64,000 bases of DNA from CAMFLJ01 sp963702555 (GTDB taxonomy: Bacteria > Actinomycetota > Acidimicrobiia > Acidimicrobiales > Acidimicrobilacustridaceae): positions 248,001-312,000 of the forward strand of contig CAVPCW010000014.1 of NCBI GenBank assembly GCA_963702555.1. Direction: 5' to 3'. The notes beneath the pieces were generated by a model. It was not told where the DNA came from. It saw only the letters and a program-made list of their open reading frames with translations, and ran no database searches. Below, piece after piece: positions 34,480 through 48,199 of this stretch. The translations under genes and the position numbers were made by a program. Each line of letters opens with the position of its first letter. Within the stretch, counting starts at the first letter, position 1.

Positions 34480-36843
34480 TCAGGCGGTGGTGCCGAGAGC
34501 CGCCTGAGCGGTCGCCGGGACCGAGCGCAGGTGCTTGGCCGGTGCCAGCCCGAGCTCCACCAGCTTGGTGTCGAGCTCCCCGGGGGGCAGCGGCCGGGAG
34601 AACAGGAAGCCCTGGACCTCGGTGCAGCCGAGCTCACCGACCAGCTGGGCCTGCTCGGGTGTCTCCACGCCTTCCGCGACGCTCGTGATCCCGAGCGACG
34701 AGGCGATGAAGACGACGGCCTGGATGAGGCTGGCGGCGCTCTGGTCCTCACCCAGCTCCTTGACGAACGAGCGGTCGATCTTCAGCTCGTCGACGCTGAG
34801 CTTCGACAGGTACGCCAGGGACGAGTAGCCGGTGCCGAAGTCGTCGATGGAGATGCGGGTGCCGCACTCGCGGATGGCGTCGAGCTGCCCCGAGACGAGC
34901 TCGAGGTTCTCCATGAGGATGGACTCGGTGAGCTCGAGGCACAGGGCCTCGGGCGGGACCCTGTGGCGCAGCAGCGCCTGGGCGATGGTGTCCATCAAGG
35001 TGTCGCTGCGCAGCTGCCGGGCCGACACGTTCACCGACATGCAGATGTCCGTCGCGCCGCGGAAGGCGGCGCGCAGGCGGGCGAGCTCGGCACAGGCCTG
35101 GTCGATCACCCAGGCACCGATCTCCACGATCATGCCCGTGTCCTCGGCGATGGCGATGAACTTGTCGGGCCGGACGGTGCCGAGCTCGGGGTGCTGCCAA
35201 CGCAGGAGCGCCTCGAGGCCGACGACCTTCCGGTCGGTCAGGCGGAGCTTGGGCTGGAAGTGCAGCAGCAGCTCGTCGCGGGCGAGAGCGTTGCGGAGCT
35301 CGCGCTCGAGGTGGAGGCGCTCGGCCACCCGCTCCCGCATGGAGGTGTCGAAGATGACCACGTCGTCGCCGCCACGCGTCTTGGCGTGGTTCACGGCGGT
35401 GTCGGCGTCGCGGATGAGCTCCTCGGCCACCCCGAGGCGGGCCGGCTGATGGGCGATGCCGACCGACGCGGTGACGGTGATCTCGGTGTCCCGGACCTCG
35501 AAGGGCTGCTTGAACATGAGCCGGGTGCGCTCGCCGAAGTCGAGGGCGGCGTCCTCGTCGGGCAGGCCGGCCACGACGATCACGAACTCGTCGCCTCCGA
35601 GTCGGCCGACGATGTCGCCGGGGCGGACTCGCTGGCTCAGCCGTTCGGCCACCGCGACGAGCAGGTCGTCACCGACACCGTGGCCCATGCTGTCGTTCAC
35701 CAGCTTGAAGCGGTCGATGTCGACGTGCAGGAGGGTCATCGAGCCGGCACGGTCGACCTGGTCGCGCAGTGCCCGGGTGATGTGCTCGGCCACGAACGAA
35801 CGGTTCGGGAGCCCGGTCAGCGTGTCGTGGGTGGCCTCGTAGGCGAGACGGGCCTGGGACTGGGCGTGCTGGCGCAGAGCCCGCCACACCCGGAAGACGC
35901 CGACGCCGACGAGCAGAAGGGCGATGATGCCGAGGGCGATCCTGTCGCCGACCGAGTCCGAGCGCAGGCTGATGAGCAGGACGAAGATCGGGAGGAAGAG
36001 GGCGACGGCGACGCTGAGCAGCCTGCCGCGGCCGGCCGACACGTCGTCGGAGGGCCGGCCCTGGCCCATCTGACGGATCGAGGGGTGCAGGGTGGCGGCG
36101 GCGGCGAAGAGCAGCGACAGCGCGTACGGCACGTCCATCAGGTGGTACGAGATGTCGAGGCTGTCGATGTCGACGAGGGCGTAGACGACGTCGCCGACCA
36201 GCATGCACAGCAGGCCGGCCAGGTAGAGCCACATGGCCGTCGGCGTGCGACGACCCCGGGTGAACGCCAGCCGGGCACCCATGGCGAAGACGAAGGCGGA
36301 GGCCACCGGGTAGGCGGCCAGGGTGACCTGCACGGGGAGGCTGATCGACTGGGTCGAGAGCGCCGGGGTGACGAGGTAGACCCAGGCCATCATCAGCACG
36401 GCCAGAGCGGCGACGACACCGTCGAGGATGGCGTCCACGTCATCCCGGTTGCGGAGCCCGACACCGGCGAGGCCGGCCACGCCGAGGGCCAGCAGCACGT
36501 ACGCCGGCAGGGCGAGCACGTCAGGGACGAGCGAGCGGGTCGAGCCGAGGTTCCCCAACGTGGAGAACACGATGCGGAGCACGATCGCGCCCATGAAGAG
36601 CAGGAGCGCCGCACCGAAGGTGAGCCACGGCCACATGGTCGCCGGACGCCAGGTGCGCAGGCCCACGAAGATCGCGGTGCCCGCCATGATCGCCATGACC
36701 GGGAAGGTGATGTAGCCGTCGGGATCGAGGATCCCGATGCCGTGCAGGAGGATCCAGAGGCCACCGACGACGAGGACACCGATCGACAGGCGCGACGAAG
36801 GCCGGGGTCCCATGCGGGCCTCGACCTCCTCGGCGCTGTCCAT
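34480..36843 (-). CDS. Membrane GGDEF-EAL protein (c-di-GMP cyclase/phosphodiesterase)
   Basis: This is a 787-residue protein. The first 330 residues carry about nine helices (IGVLVVGGLWILLHGIGIL through LLSVAVALFLPIFVLLISL) forming a membrane sensor. Residues about 365-510 are the GGDEF domain with an intact RLGGDEFVIVVAGLP and DIDRFKLVNDSMGHGVGDD. Residues about 530-770 are the EAL domain with VVGLEALLRWQHPELG, DDFGTGYSSLAYLSKL and DELKIDRSFV. Both active-site motifs are complete, so the protein could make and degrade cyclic di-GMP. ATG 36843 is the start. A CRP-type site lies 113 bases upstream. Confidence 0.92.
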   Translation of the reverse strand: MDSAEEVEARMGPRPSSRLSIGVLVVGGLWILLHGIGILDPDGYITFPVMAIMAGTAIFVGLRTWRPATMWPWLTFGAALLLFMGAIVLRIVFSTLGNLGSTRSLVPDVLALPAYVLLALGVAGLAGVGLRNRDDVDAILDGVVAALAVLMMAWVYLVTPALSTQSISLPVQVTLAAYPVASAFVFAMGARLAFTRGRRTPTAMWLYLAGLLCMLVGDVVYALVDIDSLDISYHLMDVPYALSLLFAAAATLHPSIRQMGQGRPSDDVSAGRGRLLSVAVALFLPIFVLLISLRSDSVGDRIALGIIALLLVGVGVFRVWRALRQHAQSQARLAYEATHDTLTGLPNRSFVAEHITRALRDQVDRAGSMTLLHVDIDRFKLVNDSMGHGVGDDLLVAVAERLSQRVRPGDIVGRLGGDEFVIVVAGLPDEDAALDFGERTRLMFKQPFEVRDTEITVTASVGIAHQPARLGVAEELIRDADTAVNHAKTRGGDDVVIFDTSMRERVAERLHLERELRNALARDELLLHFQPKLRLTDRKVVGLEALLRWQHPELGTVRPDKFIAIAEDTGMIVEIGAWVIDQACAELARLRAAFRGATDICMSVNVSARQLRSDTLMDTIAQALLRHRVPPEALCLELTESILMENLELVSGQLDAIRECGTRISIDDFGTGYSSLAYLSKLSVDELKIDRSFVKELGEDQSAASLIQAVVFIASSLGITSVAEGVETPEQAQLVGELGCTEVQGFLFSRPLPPGELDTKLVELGLAPAKHLRSVPATAQAALGTTA

Positions 36844-36955
36844 CGTCGGCGACCTCTTCGGGCGTCTCTGGTGTTCCCACCGCGTGTCGGGCAGGAAGGT
36901 GACACTGGTTTCTCGGCACTGTGCGCGGTCGACTTGACGGAATTTCGGCCTGGCA

Positions 36956-36971
36956 TGTGACGCAGATCACA
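36956..36971. promoter_or_regulatory. CRP-like binding site
   Basis: TGTGACGCAGATCACA is an exact match to the TGTGA-N6-TCACA consensus used by CRP/FNR-family regulators, including actinobacterial Crp. It lies in the 193-base divergent region, 113 bases from the GGDEF-EAL start and 66 bases from the ABC-F start, so it could control either gene. Confidence 0.6.
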
Positions 36972-37036
36972 CAGCGCGTGGTGGGCCGCCGGCCACCCAC
37001 GTCGGAACGCCCTCCGGCGGGTGGTTGACTGGACCG

Positions 37037-38645
<1,609 letters not shown>

Positions 38646-38662
38646 CCGTCGACGGTGGACCG

Positions 38663-39673
38663 TCAGTCCCTGAGGTCGATGACCGGCTGGGACCGGTGGC
38701 GGCCGGGGAACGTCGGAAGCCGACGGGCCAGCGACCACAGGTAGTGGAGGTAGCCCGTATTCCACCAGTCGCCGTGCTGCTGGTCGCGAACCATCAGGCT
38801 CAACCCGGGCGCATGCTGGTGCACGGCCATCGGGAGCAGGTGGTGGATGGCGTGGAAGTTGTTGTTCCAGAAGACCCACGAGAGCAACCGGTTCGAGGTG
38901 GTGGTCCTCGAGTTGTCGAGCGCGGGGCCCGCGGTCCCGTAGGCGTGCTCGGGCAGGAACACGACCGGGTACACGACGAACAGGGCCACGAGGTACGGCA
39001 CCAGCCAGACGTGGACCGTGAGCCCCGGCACCACCACCAGACCCACCACGACCATGGCGACGAAGGCCAGGACCACGACCGCGCTGACCACGATGTCGCG
39101 CCGGGCCGCCGCCGTGCGCACCCACCGCGGCGGCCGGCCCACGACCGTGCGGGCGGTGAACCACCACATCTGGCCGACCGTGTAGAGGCCACCGAGCGGG
39201 AGCAGCGCCAGCTCGAGGCGTGAGCCGAACGCGATGGGAACCCCCTCGGGGTCCGCGGGGGTCGCGGTGACGGCATGGTGCTCGACGTGGAACGCGCGGT
39301 AGGTGCCACGGGGCGTCAGCATCACCGCGCCCACGACGTCGCCGACCAGGGCGTCGGCCCGTCGCCCACCGAACACCTGGCCGTGCACGCTCTGATGCAG
39401 GATGCCTCCGGGGGCGAGGAACATCACGCCCATCGCCGCCCAGACCACGACCCAGGCCCAGAGCTGGTCGACCATGGAGCCGAGCGCCGCCAGCGCCAGG
39501 TACAGCACGACCTGAGCGGCCATGTGACCGACGTTGCGCCACGGCTGGGGCCGGGTCATGCCGTCGCGGTGCACCTGGGCCCGCAGGGCGCGCACGTCGA
39601 GGTCCGCACCGGGCACCGATGCCTCACCGCCGCCGCCTCGTTGACCGGCCACGTCGCCCGGGCTCGTGCCCAT
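38663..39673 (-). CDS. Membrane fatty-acid desaturase family protein
   Basis: The 336-residue protein has four or more helices and the three histidine boxes of the di-iron desaturase/hydroxylase family: HQSVH at about residue 92, HVEHH at about 130 and HAIHH at about 275. The neighbouring FNNNFHAIHHLLP-like context (FWNNNFHAIHHLLPMAVHQH) is family-typical. It would act on acyl lipids or carotenoids in the membrane with a ferredoxin or similar donor. The stop at 38663 nearly abuts the ABC-F end, so the genes converge. The start is at 39673. Confidence 0.85.
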   Translation of the reverse strand: MGTSPGDVAGQRGGGGEASVPGADLDVRALRAQVHRDGMTRPQPWRNVGHMAAQVVLYLALAALGSMVDQLWAWVVVWAAMGVMFLAPGGILHQSVHGQVFGGRRADALVGDVVGAVMLTPRGTYRAFHVEHHAVTATPADPEGVPIAFGSRLELALLPLGGLYTVGQMWWFTARTVVGRPPRWVRTAAARRDIVVSAVVVLAFVAMVVVGLVVVPGLTVHVWLVPYLVALFVVYPVVFLPEHAYGTAGPALDNSRTTTSNRLLSWVFWNNNFHAIHHLLPMAVHQHAPGLSLMVRDQQHGDWWNTGYLHYLWSLARRLPTFPGRHRSQPVIDLRD

Positions 39674-39724
39674 CAGCGCTCCCGATGTCGTCGCCGCCGG
39701 TGCAGCCCCGGCGATGGGCGAACG

Positions 39725-39863
39725 CTACTCGGCGTCGGGGTTGGCGGCGTTGGTGCGCTCCCCGCTCGGTACGCCTCCATGAAGCCGTCGAGGATCCGGC
39801 GCCCTCGACGTCTTCTCCGAGGTCAGCTTCGACGTGGGCCGGGACGAGCGCCTGCTCATCATG
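39725..39863. repeat. Mosaic of partial copies of prfB and the ABC-F gene
   Basis: 39725-39792 resembles the 3' end of prfB at 43674-43742, with about ten differences and one missing base, including the sense of MEAY...ERTNA and a stop. Directly after it, 39797-39863 matches 38053-38119 inside the ABC-F gene at 66 of 67 bases. The two segments abut with four unrelated bases. They lie between the desaturase start and the gene at 39967 and are not part of any complete gene. This is either a recombination scar or a chimeric assembly patch. Confidence 0.7.
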
Positions 39864-39966
39864 AGCCAAAAGCCCTCTTGAAATGAATCCCCGGCCTCTG
39901 ATGGGACAGGACCGCACGCGGTATCCAGACATTGCCGTGAGATTCGCGGGCTGACAGGAGGCTCTG

Positions 39967-42498
39967 ATGACTCGGAACGCTCACCGAACACGGGGGGTGC
40001 GGCTCCTGATCGGAACCACAGCCACCGTGGTCGGCTCTCTCGCACTGCTGGTAGGACCGGCCGGTGCTGCACTTCCCACCGCCCCCTCGACGGAGCGGAC
40101 GAGTGCGAACGTCGGCTCGGGTGCCATCGAACTGCCGGCCATGACCACCGACGGAACCCGAGAGGTGTTCGTAGGCCGGGGCTCCGGCAATGCGGGCGTC
40201 TGGCTCAAGGACCGGGTCTCCGGCACCGCCTATCACCTGACAACCGACATGGACTTCAACCCCGACATCAGCGCCGATGGCACGACCGTCGCGTTCGTCC
40301 GCTACGGCTCGAATCGCCAGGTGTACGTGATGGACGTCAGCGACCTGGCCAGCCCCGGCACACCCGTGGTGGCAAGCGTGTCCAGCGCCGAGGTCCCCGG
40401 TGACGGCCTGAGCGACTTCCCGTCCCTGAACGCCGACGGGTCCGCCCTTGCCTTCCAGTCGACCTCGGCGAACCTCGACCCGGCGACGCCGCTGCCCGCC
40501 AGCGGCGGGCCCAACAAGGTCTACGTCCGTGACCTCGTCGCCGGCACCACGGCCATGGTCAGCGTCGACAACGCCGGTGTCGCCCAGCCGGGCAACGCCA
40601 CCAAGCCGGATCTCGACAGCTCCGGCCGCTACGTCGCGTTCGCCGGGGAAGCCGACCTCTCCGGCCCGGTCGCCGCACCCGCAGCGGGTCCCGGCGGCGG
40701 CGGTAGCGGCGGCGAGGAGGAGGTGACGACCACGTTCACCCAGGTGTGGGTGCGCGACCGCGTCGCCGAGTCCACCACCGCCGCGAGCGTCGCCGACGGT
40801 CAGCCCACGGTGGTGGGCAACGGTGCCGCCGCTCTCGTGTACGGCCCGACCATCAGCGCCGACGGCACGACGGTGGCGTTCGAGTCCGATGCCAGCAACC
40901 TGGTGGCGGCCGACACCAACGGCCGCACCGACGCCTTCGCCCACGACATGGTGAGCGACGAGACGGTGCGGGTGAGCGAGCGCACCCCGACCACGGAGAC
41001 CGGCGCTTTCCACGCCGTGACCCCTGTCCGCCTGCTCGACACCCGCGTGGCCCCCGAGGTCAAGGTCGCGCCAGGAGAGACCGTGGAGCTCCCCGTCGCC
41101 GGCGTGGCCGGTGTCCCCGTCGACGCCGCCGCGGTGGCCCTGAACATCACCGTGACCGAGCCCGACGCTGCGGGCTTCCTGACCGCCTACCCGACGGGCA
41201 CCATCCAGCCGACGACATCGACGCTCAACTGGGTCACCGGCTGGACGGTCCCCAACGCCGCGACGGTGAAGATCGGGGCGAACGGCTCGATCAGCCTCTT
41301 CAACGAGAACACCTCGACCGTCCACGTGATCGTCGACCTCTCCGGCTGGTACGACGACGCCGAGGTCGCCGGTGGTGGCTTCATCGGCATGCAGCCGACC
41401 CGGGTGCTCGACACCCGCATCGACCCCGGTACCCCGGTGGCACCGGGGCAGTCGATCACCGTCCAGGTGACCGGCGGCGCGGTGCCGGCAGACGCCACTG
41501 CGGTCGCCCTGAGCGTGACCGTGACCGAGCCGACCGCCGCCGGCTTCCTCACCGTGCACCCGAGCGGCACGGCCCTACCGACCGCCTCGAACCTCAACTT
41601 CCTGGCAGGCCAGACCGTGGCCAACAGCGTGCTCGTGGCACCCGGAGCCGACGGTGCGGTGACGATCTTCAACCAGAACACCTCGTCGACCCACGTGGTC
41701 GTCGACCTGAACGGTTGGTACGACGCCACCCTGCCGAACGGCGGCTTCACCTCGGTCGACCCGGTGCGGGCCCTCGACACCCGCAGCGGCAGCCCGATCG
41801 GTCCACAGTCGACCCGGTCCCTGACGGTGCTCGGCGTGGGCGCCGTGCCGACCGAGCAGGTCACCGCCGTCGCCCTCAACGTCACCGTCACCGAGCCATC
41901 GGCGAGCAGCTACCTGACCGTCTACCCGACGGGTACCACCCTACCGACGGCGTCGAACATCAACTTCGCCGCCGGTGAGACCCGGGCCGTCCAGGTCCTG
42001 GCCCAGGTCGGCGCCAACGGTCAGATCGACCTGTACAACAGCGTCGGGTCGACCCATGCGGTGGTGGACATCACCGGCTGGTACTCCGGCGTGCAGGTGG
42101 CCGAGGGCGGGCAGGGCGCGGCCGTGAGCGGCGACGGTCTGCACGTGGCATTCGAGTCCCTGAGCTCGACCATGACGGCCGGCGACGTCAACGGTGTCAT
42201 GGACGCCTTCGTCCGTGACCTCGGCGCCGACCCAGTGACCGAGCGGGTCAGCGTCATCGACGAGACCGCCGCCCTCGATCCCCTCCTCGACCCCACCGAG
42301 GCGACCGGAACCCGGACCGACGGGAACACGGGCGAAACCGTCGCCCAGAAGAACGGCGCCGACGTCGCCATCAACAGCGACGGCTCCATGGTGGCGTTCA
42401 GCTCCAACGGCAACCTGGCCGGCGACCGCGCCGCCAGCGAGGAGACGCCAGGCGAGATCAGCACCGAGACCGCGGTGTTCACCCGAACCCGGAGCTGA
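39967..42498 (+). CDS. Secreted beta-propeller protein interrupted by three tandem beta-rich modules
   Basis: This 843-residue protein has a signal peptide (LLIGTTATVVGSLALLVGPA, cleavage near AGAA). Residues about 40-340 hold TolB/PD40-like repeats (NPDISADGTTVAFVRYGSNR, FPSLNADGSALAFQST, ISADGTTVAFESDASNL). Residues about 350-710 are three modules of about 120 residues that each open PVRLLDTR or similar and close VDLSGWYD, VDLNGWYD, VDITGWYS. Propeller-like repeats then resume (AAVSGDGLHVAFESLSSTMT, INSDGSMVAFSSNGNLAGD). Such modules recur in actinobacterial surface proteins. ATG 39967 has AGGAGG upstream. The partner of the next secreted-protein gene is unclear. Confidence 0.82.
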   Translation: MTRNAHRTRGVRLLIGTTATVVGSLALLVGPAGAALPTAPSTERTSANVGSGAIELPAMTTDGTREVFVGRGSGNAGVWLKDRVSGTAYHLTTDMDFNPDISADGTTVAFVRYGSNRQVYVMDVSDLASPGTPVVASVSSAEVPGDGLSDFPSLNADGSALAFQSTSANLDPATPLPASGGPNKVYVRDLVAGTTAMVSVDNAGVAQPGNATKPDLDSSGRYVAFAGEADLSGPVAAPAAGPGGGGSGGEEEVTTTFTQVWVRDRVAESTTAASVADGQPTVVGNGAAALVYGPTISADGTTVAFESDASNLVAADTNGRTDAFAHDMVSDETVRVSERTPTTETGAFHAVTPVRLLDTRVAPEVKVAPGETVELPVAGVAGVPVDAAAVALNITVTEPDAAGFLTAYPTGTIQPTTSTLNWVTGWTVPNAATVKIGANGSISLFNENTSTVHVIVDLSGWYDDAEVAGGGFIGMQPTRVLDTRIDPGTPVAPGQSITVQVTGGAVPADATAVALSVTVTEPTAAGFLTVHPSGTALPTASNLNFLAGQTVANSVLVAPGADGAVTIFNQNTSSTHVVVDLNGWYDATLPNGGFTSVDPVRALDTRSGSPIGPQSTRSLTVLGVGAVPTEQVTAVALNVTVTEPSASSYLTVYPTGTTLPTASNINFAAGETRAVQVLAQVGANGQIDLYNSVGSTHAVVDITGWYSGVQVAEGGQGAAVSGDGLHVAFESLSSTMTAGDVNGVMDAFVRDLGADPVTERVSVIDETAALDPLLDPTEATGTRTDGNTGETVAQKNGADVAINSDGSMVAFSSNGNLAGDRAASEETPGEISTETAVFTRTRS

Positions 42499-42512
42499 CC
42501 CCGGTAACACCG

Positions 42513-42542
42513 TCCGCCCCGGAACCCCGGTTCCGGGGCGGA
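42513..42542 (+). terminator. Hairpin between two secreted-protein genes
   Basis: TCCGCCCCGGAACC (42513-42526) is the exact reverse complement of GGTTCCGGGGCGGA (42529-42542). It starts 15 bases after the upstream stop codon and would separate or attenuate transcription into the gene at 42579. There is no T-run. Confidence 0.6.
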
Positions 42543-42578
42543 TCCGACCTCTCGCCCGAACCCATCGAGGAGGATCTC

Positions 42579-43553
42579 ATGCACACACCAGGCTCCACCC
42601 GAACCCAACGTGGACGGCGAGCTGCGCCGGTCCTCGCCGCACTCGCCGCGATGCTGCTCGCTCTGGGCGGCCTCGTCGGCGGAGCGAGCGCCGCGACCTC
42701 GCCGTCGGCGACCGTCAACGGCAAAGCCCTCACCGGTGAGGGCGGCAAGCTCACCGGCTGCACGTTCACCGTGATCATCTCCAACCTCCCCGACGCGCCG
42801 GAGACACCGACGCCGGTCGGTGTCACCATCGCCGCGGTCTCCCCGTCGGCCCCCGAAGGAGCACCCATCACCTTGGTGGACGACAGCGCCACGACCTCGG
42901 CCACGACCTGGACCGGCACCTACCCGATGGACGCCCTCGTCGCCCCGCTCGAGATCAAGCCCAACGGGTACCGCCTCCAGGTGACGGTCACCGCTGACGA
43001 CACCACCCTCGGCTCCGGCACCTACTGGCTGGCCTGTGGCGCGGCCCAGGAAGGCACGCCCAGCCGTCTGGTGTTCGCGGTGAACTGGCAGTCACTCGAC
43101 CAGGGTCTTCTCACCCGCCTCCCCGAGGGAGTCGACGCCACCGGCTTCACCCTCGTCGGCTCGACCGACATGGGACCCAAGGGCACGGCCACCTGCACCT
43201 ACCTGCCCGGATCCGATGAGCTCAGCTGCACCTACGCCAACAAGGGCCACGGTTCGAAGCCCGGTCTGGTCATCCCCGGCAACCCCAAGACCACCTACAC
43301 GGTGGCGGTGGCCGGAGTCCCGACCAACTGGGTCGTCGACCCCGCCACCATCGGGACGTTCCTCGGGCGCGACACCTGCCCGCGCGGCCACGAGGGCGGC
43401 GAGACGACCGTCGCCGCCGAGACGGGTGGGAGCACCTGCACCCACACCGTGGTGTTGATCGAGACCCGCCCCGGCGAGCCGACGCCGCCGGCAGCCGTCG
43501 AGGCTGCCACCGCGACCCCCGTCGCCGCCGCGACCCCGGGGTTCACCGGCTGA
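42579..43553 (+). CDS. Secreted protein, unknown
   Basis: The 324-residue protein has a strong signal peptide (RAAPVLAALAAMLLALGGLV, cleavage near GASAA). The mature part is beta-rich, with several Cys that could pair (TGCTFTV, YWLACGAA, TCTYLPGSDELSCTY, DTCPRGHEGG, GSTCTHTV). It ends in a Pro/Ala-rich tail without a sorting signal. No family is recognised. ATG 42579 has GAGGAGG upstream. It follows the propeller protein on the same strand, separated by a hairpin, so the two may be co-expressed envelope proteins. Confidence 0.7.
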   Translation: MHTPGSTRTQRGRRAAPVLAALAAMLLALGGLVGGASAATSPSATVNGKALTGEGGKLTGCTFTVIISNLPDAPETPTPVGVTIAAVSPSAPEGAPITLVDDSATTSATTWTGTYPMDALVAPLEIKPNGYRLQVTVTADDTTLGSGTYWLACGAAQEGTPSRLVFAVNWQSLDQGLLTRLPEGVDATGFTLVGSTDMGPKGTATCTYLPGSDELSCTYANKGHGSKPGLVIPGNPKTTYTVAVAGVPTNWVVDPATIGTFLGRDTCPRGHEGGETTVAAETGGSTCTHTVVLIETRPGEPTPPAAVEAATATPVAAATPGFTG

Positions 43554-43578
43554 CACATCCGCTCGAGCGCTGACCGCA

Positions 43579-43613
43579 CGCGGCTCCGTCGACTGCTCGC
43601 CGACGGGGCCGCG
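43579..43613. terminator. Hairpin between convergent genes
   Basis: CGCGGCTCCGTCG (43579-43591) pairs with CGACGGGGCCGCG (43601-43613), with one T-G wobble and a 9-base loop. It lies between the secreted-protein gene and prfB, which converge. Confidence 0.5.
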
Positions 43614-43673
43614 ACGCGTGAGCACCACGATGGCGAGGGTGTCGGGGAAGACCCGGTCGTGAACCGCTTCCTC

Positions 43674-44794
43674 CTACTCGTCGTCGGCGTGGACGGCGTT
43701 GGTGCGCTCCCAGCGCAGGTACGCCTCCATGAAGCCGTCGAGGTCGCCGTCGAAGACCGAGTCGACGTTGCCGACCTCGTGCTCGGAGCGGAGGTCCTTC
43801 ACCATCTGGTACGGCTGCATCACGTAGGAACGGATCTGGGAGCCGAAGCCCACCGAGCGCTGCTCGCCCCGGATCGCCGACAGCTCGGCCTCGCGCTCCT
43901 GGCGCTGCAGCTCGGCCAGCTTGGCCTTCATGATCTGCATCGCCCGATCCTTGTTCTGGTGCTGGCTGCGCTCGTTCTGGCACGAGGTGACCACACCGGT
44001 CGGGAGGTGGGTGAGGCGCACGGCCGAGTCGGTGACGTTGACGTGCTGGCCACCGGCGCCCGACGAGCGATAGGTGTCGACGCGGAGGTCCTTCTCGTCG
44101 ATCTCGATGTCGGGGACGTCCTCCAGGAACGGCGTGACCTTCAGCGCCGCGAAGGCCGTCTGGCGCTTGCCCTGGGCGTTGAACGGCGACATCCGCACGA
44201 GGCGGTGCACGCCGTGCTCGGAGCGCAGCCGGCCGTAGGCGTGACGACCGTTGACCAGGAACGTGGCCGAGGAGATGCCGGCCTCGGAGCCCGGCGAGAC
44301 CTCGTCGAGCTCGACGTCGAAGCCGCGGCGCTCGGCCCAGCGCAGGTACATGCGCAGGAGCATGTTGGCCCAGTCCTGGGCGTCGGCCCCACCCTCACCG
44401 GACTGGATCTCGCAGATGGCGTCGTTCTCGTCGTGCTCCCCGGTGAACAAGGCGCGCAACTCGAGCTCGCCGAAGGCTGGTGCGCAGCGCCTCGAGCGCC
44501 TCGAGCACCTCCTCCTCGACGGAGTCGTCGTGCTCCTCGCGACCGAGCTCGAAGAGCGTGTCGGCGTCGTCGATGCGGTCGGCGAGCGACGCGTACAGGT
44601 CGAGGTCGTCGGTGCACGCCGCCAGCTCGCCGTTGATCTTGCGCGCGAGGTCGGGGTCGTCCCAGAGGTCGGGGCGGCTGGCCTCGGTCTCCAGCTGGGG
44701 CCGTGCGCGCGGTGAGCTCGTCGATGCGCAGGTAGGTGTGCGCCTCGTCGAGGCGGCGCCGCAGCGCGGCGATGTCGTCGGAGAAGTCCTTCAT
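43674..44794 (-). CDS. prfB: Peptide chain release factor 2 (two frameshifts)
   Basis: The protein recognises UGA/UAA and releases the finished chain. The C-terminal frame is complete: GEGGADAQDWANMLLRMYLR, the GGQ loop SSGAGGQHVNVTDSAVR, HLPTGVVTSCQNERSQHQNK and AYLRWERTNA. N-terminal KDFSDDIAALRRRLDEAHTY is in another frame. Removing one C near 44698 restores PQLETEASRPDLWDD, and removing one C near 44483 restores FGELELRALFTGEHDEND. Total is then about 372 residues, as expected. Neither site has the CUU-UGA-C slip signal used for autoregulation in other bacteria, so these are probably sequence errors. The ATG 44794 lies 15 bases after the secA stop. Confidence 0.9.
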
Positions 44795-44810
44795 CGGGTG
44801 GAGACCAGCC

Positions 44811-47534
<2,724 letters not shown>

Positions 47535-47547
47535 GGGAACGTCGAGT

Positions 47548-48154
47548 CTACCGACGCGTCTCTCGGGCCGGTGTCCGGGCGAGGACCAGGCCGTGAACAG
47601 TCCGCGCCCCGGACCCCCTCAGCGCGCCGGCCGCGGCCGACAGGGTGGCGCCGGTGGTGCACACGTCGTCGACGACGAGCACCGGGCCCGCTCCGCCGCC
47701 GGAGGCCGAGAACCGGGGGCCATGACGGCGTTCGTGGGCGCTGTGGCCCGTCTGGTGGGGCCCGGGCAGGCGGCGCAGGAGACGCCGGGCGGGGAGGCCG
47801 AGGTGGCGGGCCACCGAGCGCGCCAGCAGCTCGGCCTGGTCGAACCCCCGGGCCCGGGCCCGGTCGGGGGTGGTCGGCGCCCAGGTGACCGCCACCGCGT
47901 CGAGGGGTGCCAACGACGCCAGCGCGGGTGCCAGACCCTCGAGGGAGGCCCGTGCGTTGCGGTACTTCACCGCCGTGACCACGCGCCCGGGCGGCGTCGT
48001 CGTAGCGGACGAGCGCCACCAGCGAGTCGAGCCCGGCGGGTGGGTCGAGCACCGGGGGCGGCCGCAGCGAGGCCGTGCACGAGGGGCACGGGGAGCCCCC
48101 GAGGGCACCGCACACGGCGCACCGGGCGGGCAGGAGCAGCGCGGCGATCGACAT
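47548..48154 (-). CDS. ComF family phosphoribosyltransferase-like protein (one frameshift)
   Basis: The N-terminus has a zinc-ribbon pattern ARCAVCGALGGSPCPSCTAS. The rest has KYRNARASLEGLAPAL, ARGFDQAELLARSVARHLGL and the PRPP-binding LVVDDVCTTGATLSAAAGAL. ComF proteins couple DNA uptake to an unknown phosphoribosyl step. Removing one C from the CCC near 47990 joins the parts, giving about 201 residues. ATG 48154 is the start. It lies 13 bases upstream of secA in the same direction, an arrangement common in actinobacteria. Confidence 0.82.
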
Positions 48155-48199
48155 GGCCGCCACGCTACGAACCCCCTGTGACACTCCCCCGCCGAGGGG

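Noticed and set aside
38646..39223. ABC-F protein extended to 732 residues
   Set aside because: The extra 190 residues are antisense to the desaturase gene and have the composition of a shadow frame; dropping one G gives the expected end.
43674..44794. Programmed frameshift in prfB
   Set aside because: The breaks lie near codons 32 and 105, not near codon 25, and there is no in-frame UGA with a CUU slip codon or Shine-Dalgarno-like stimulator. Both are fixed by dropping one C.
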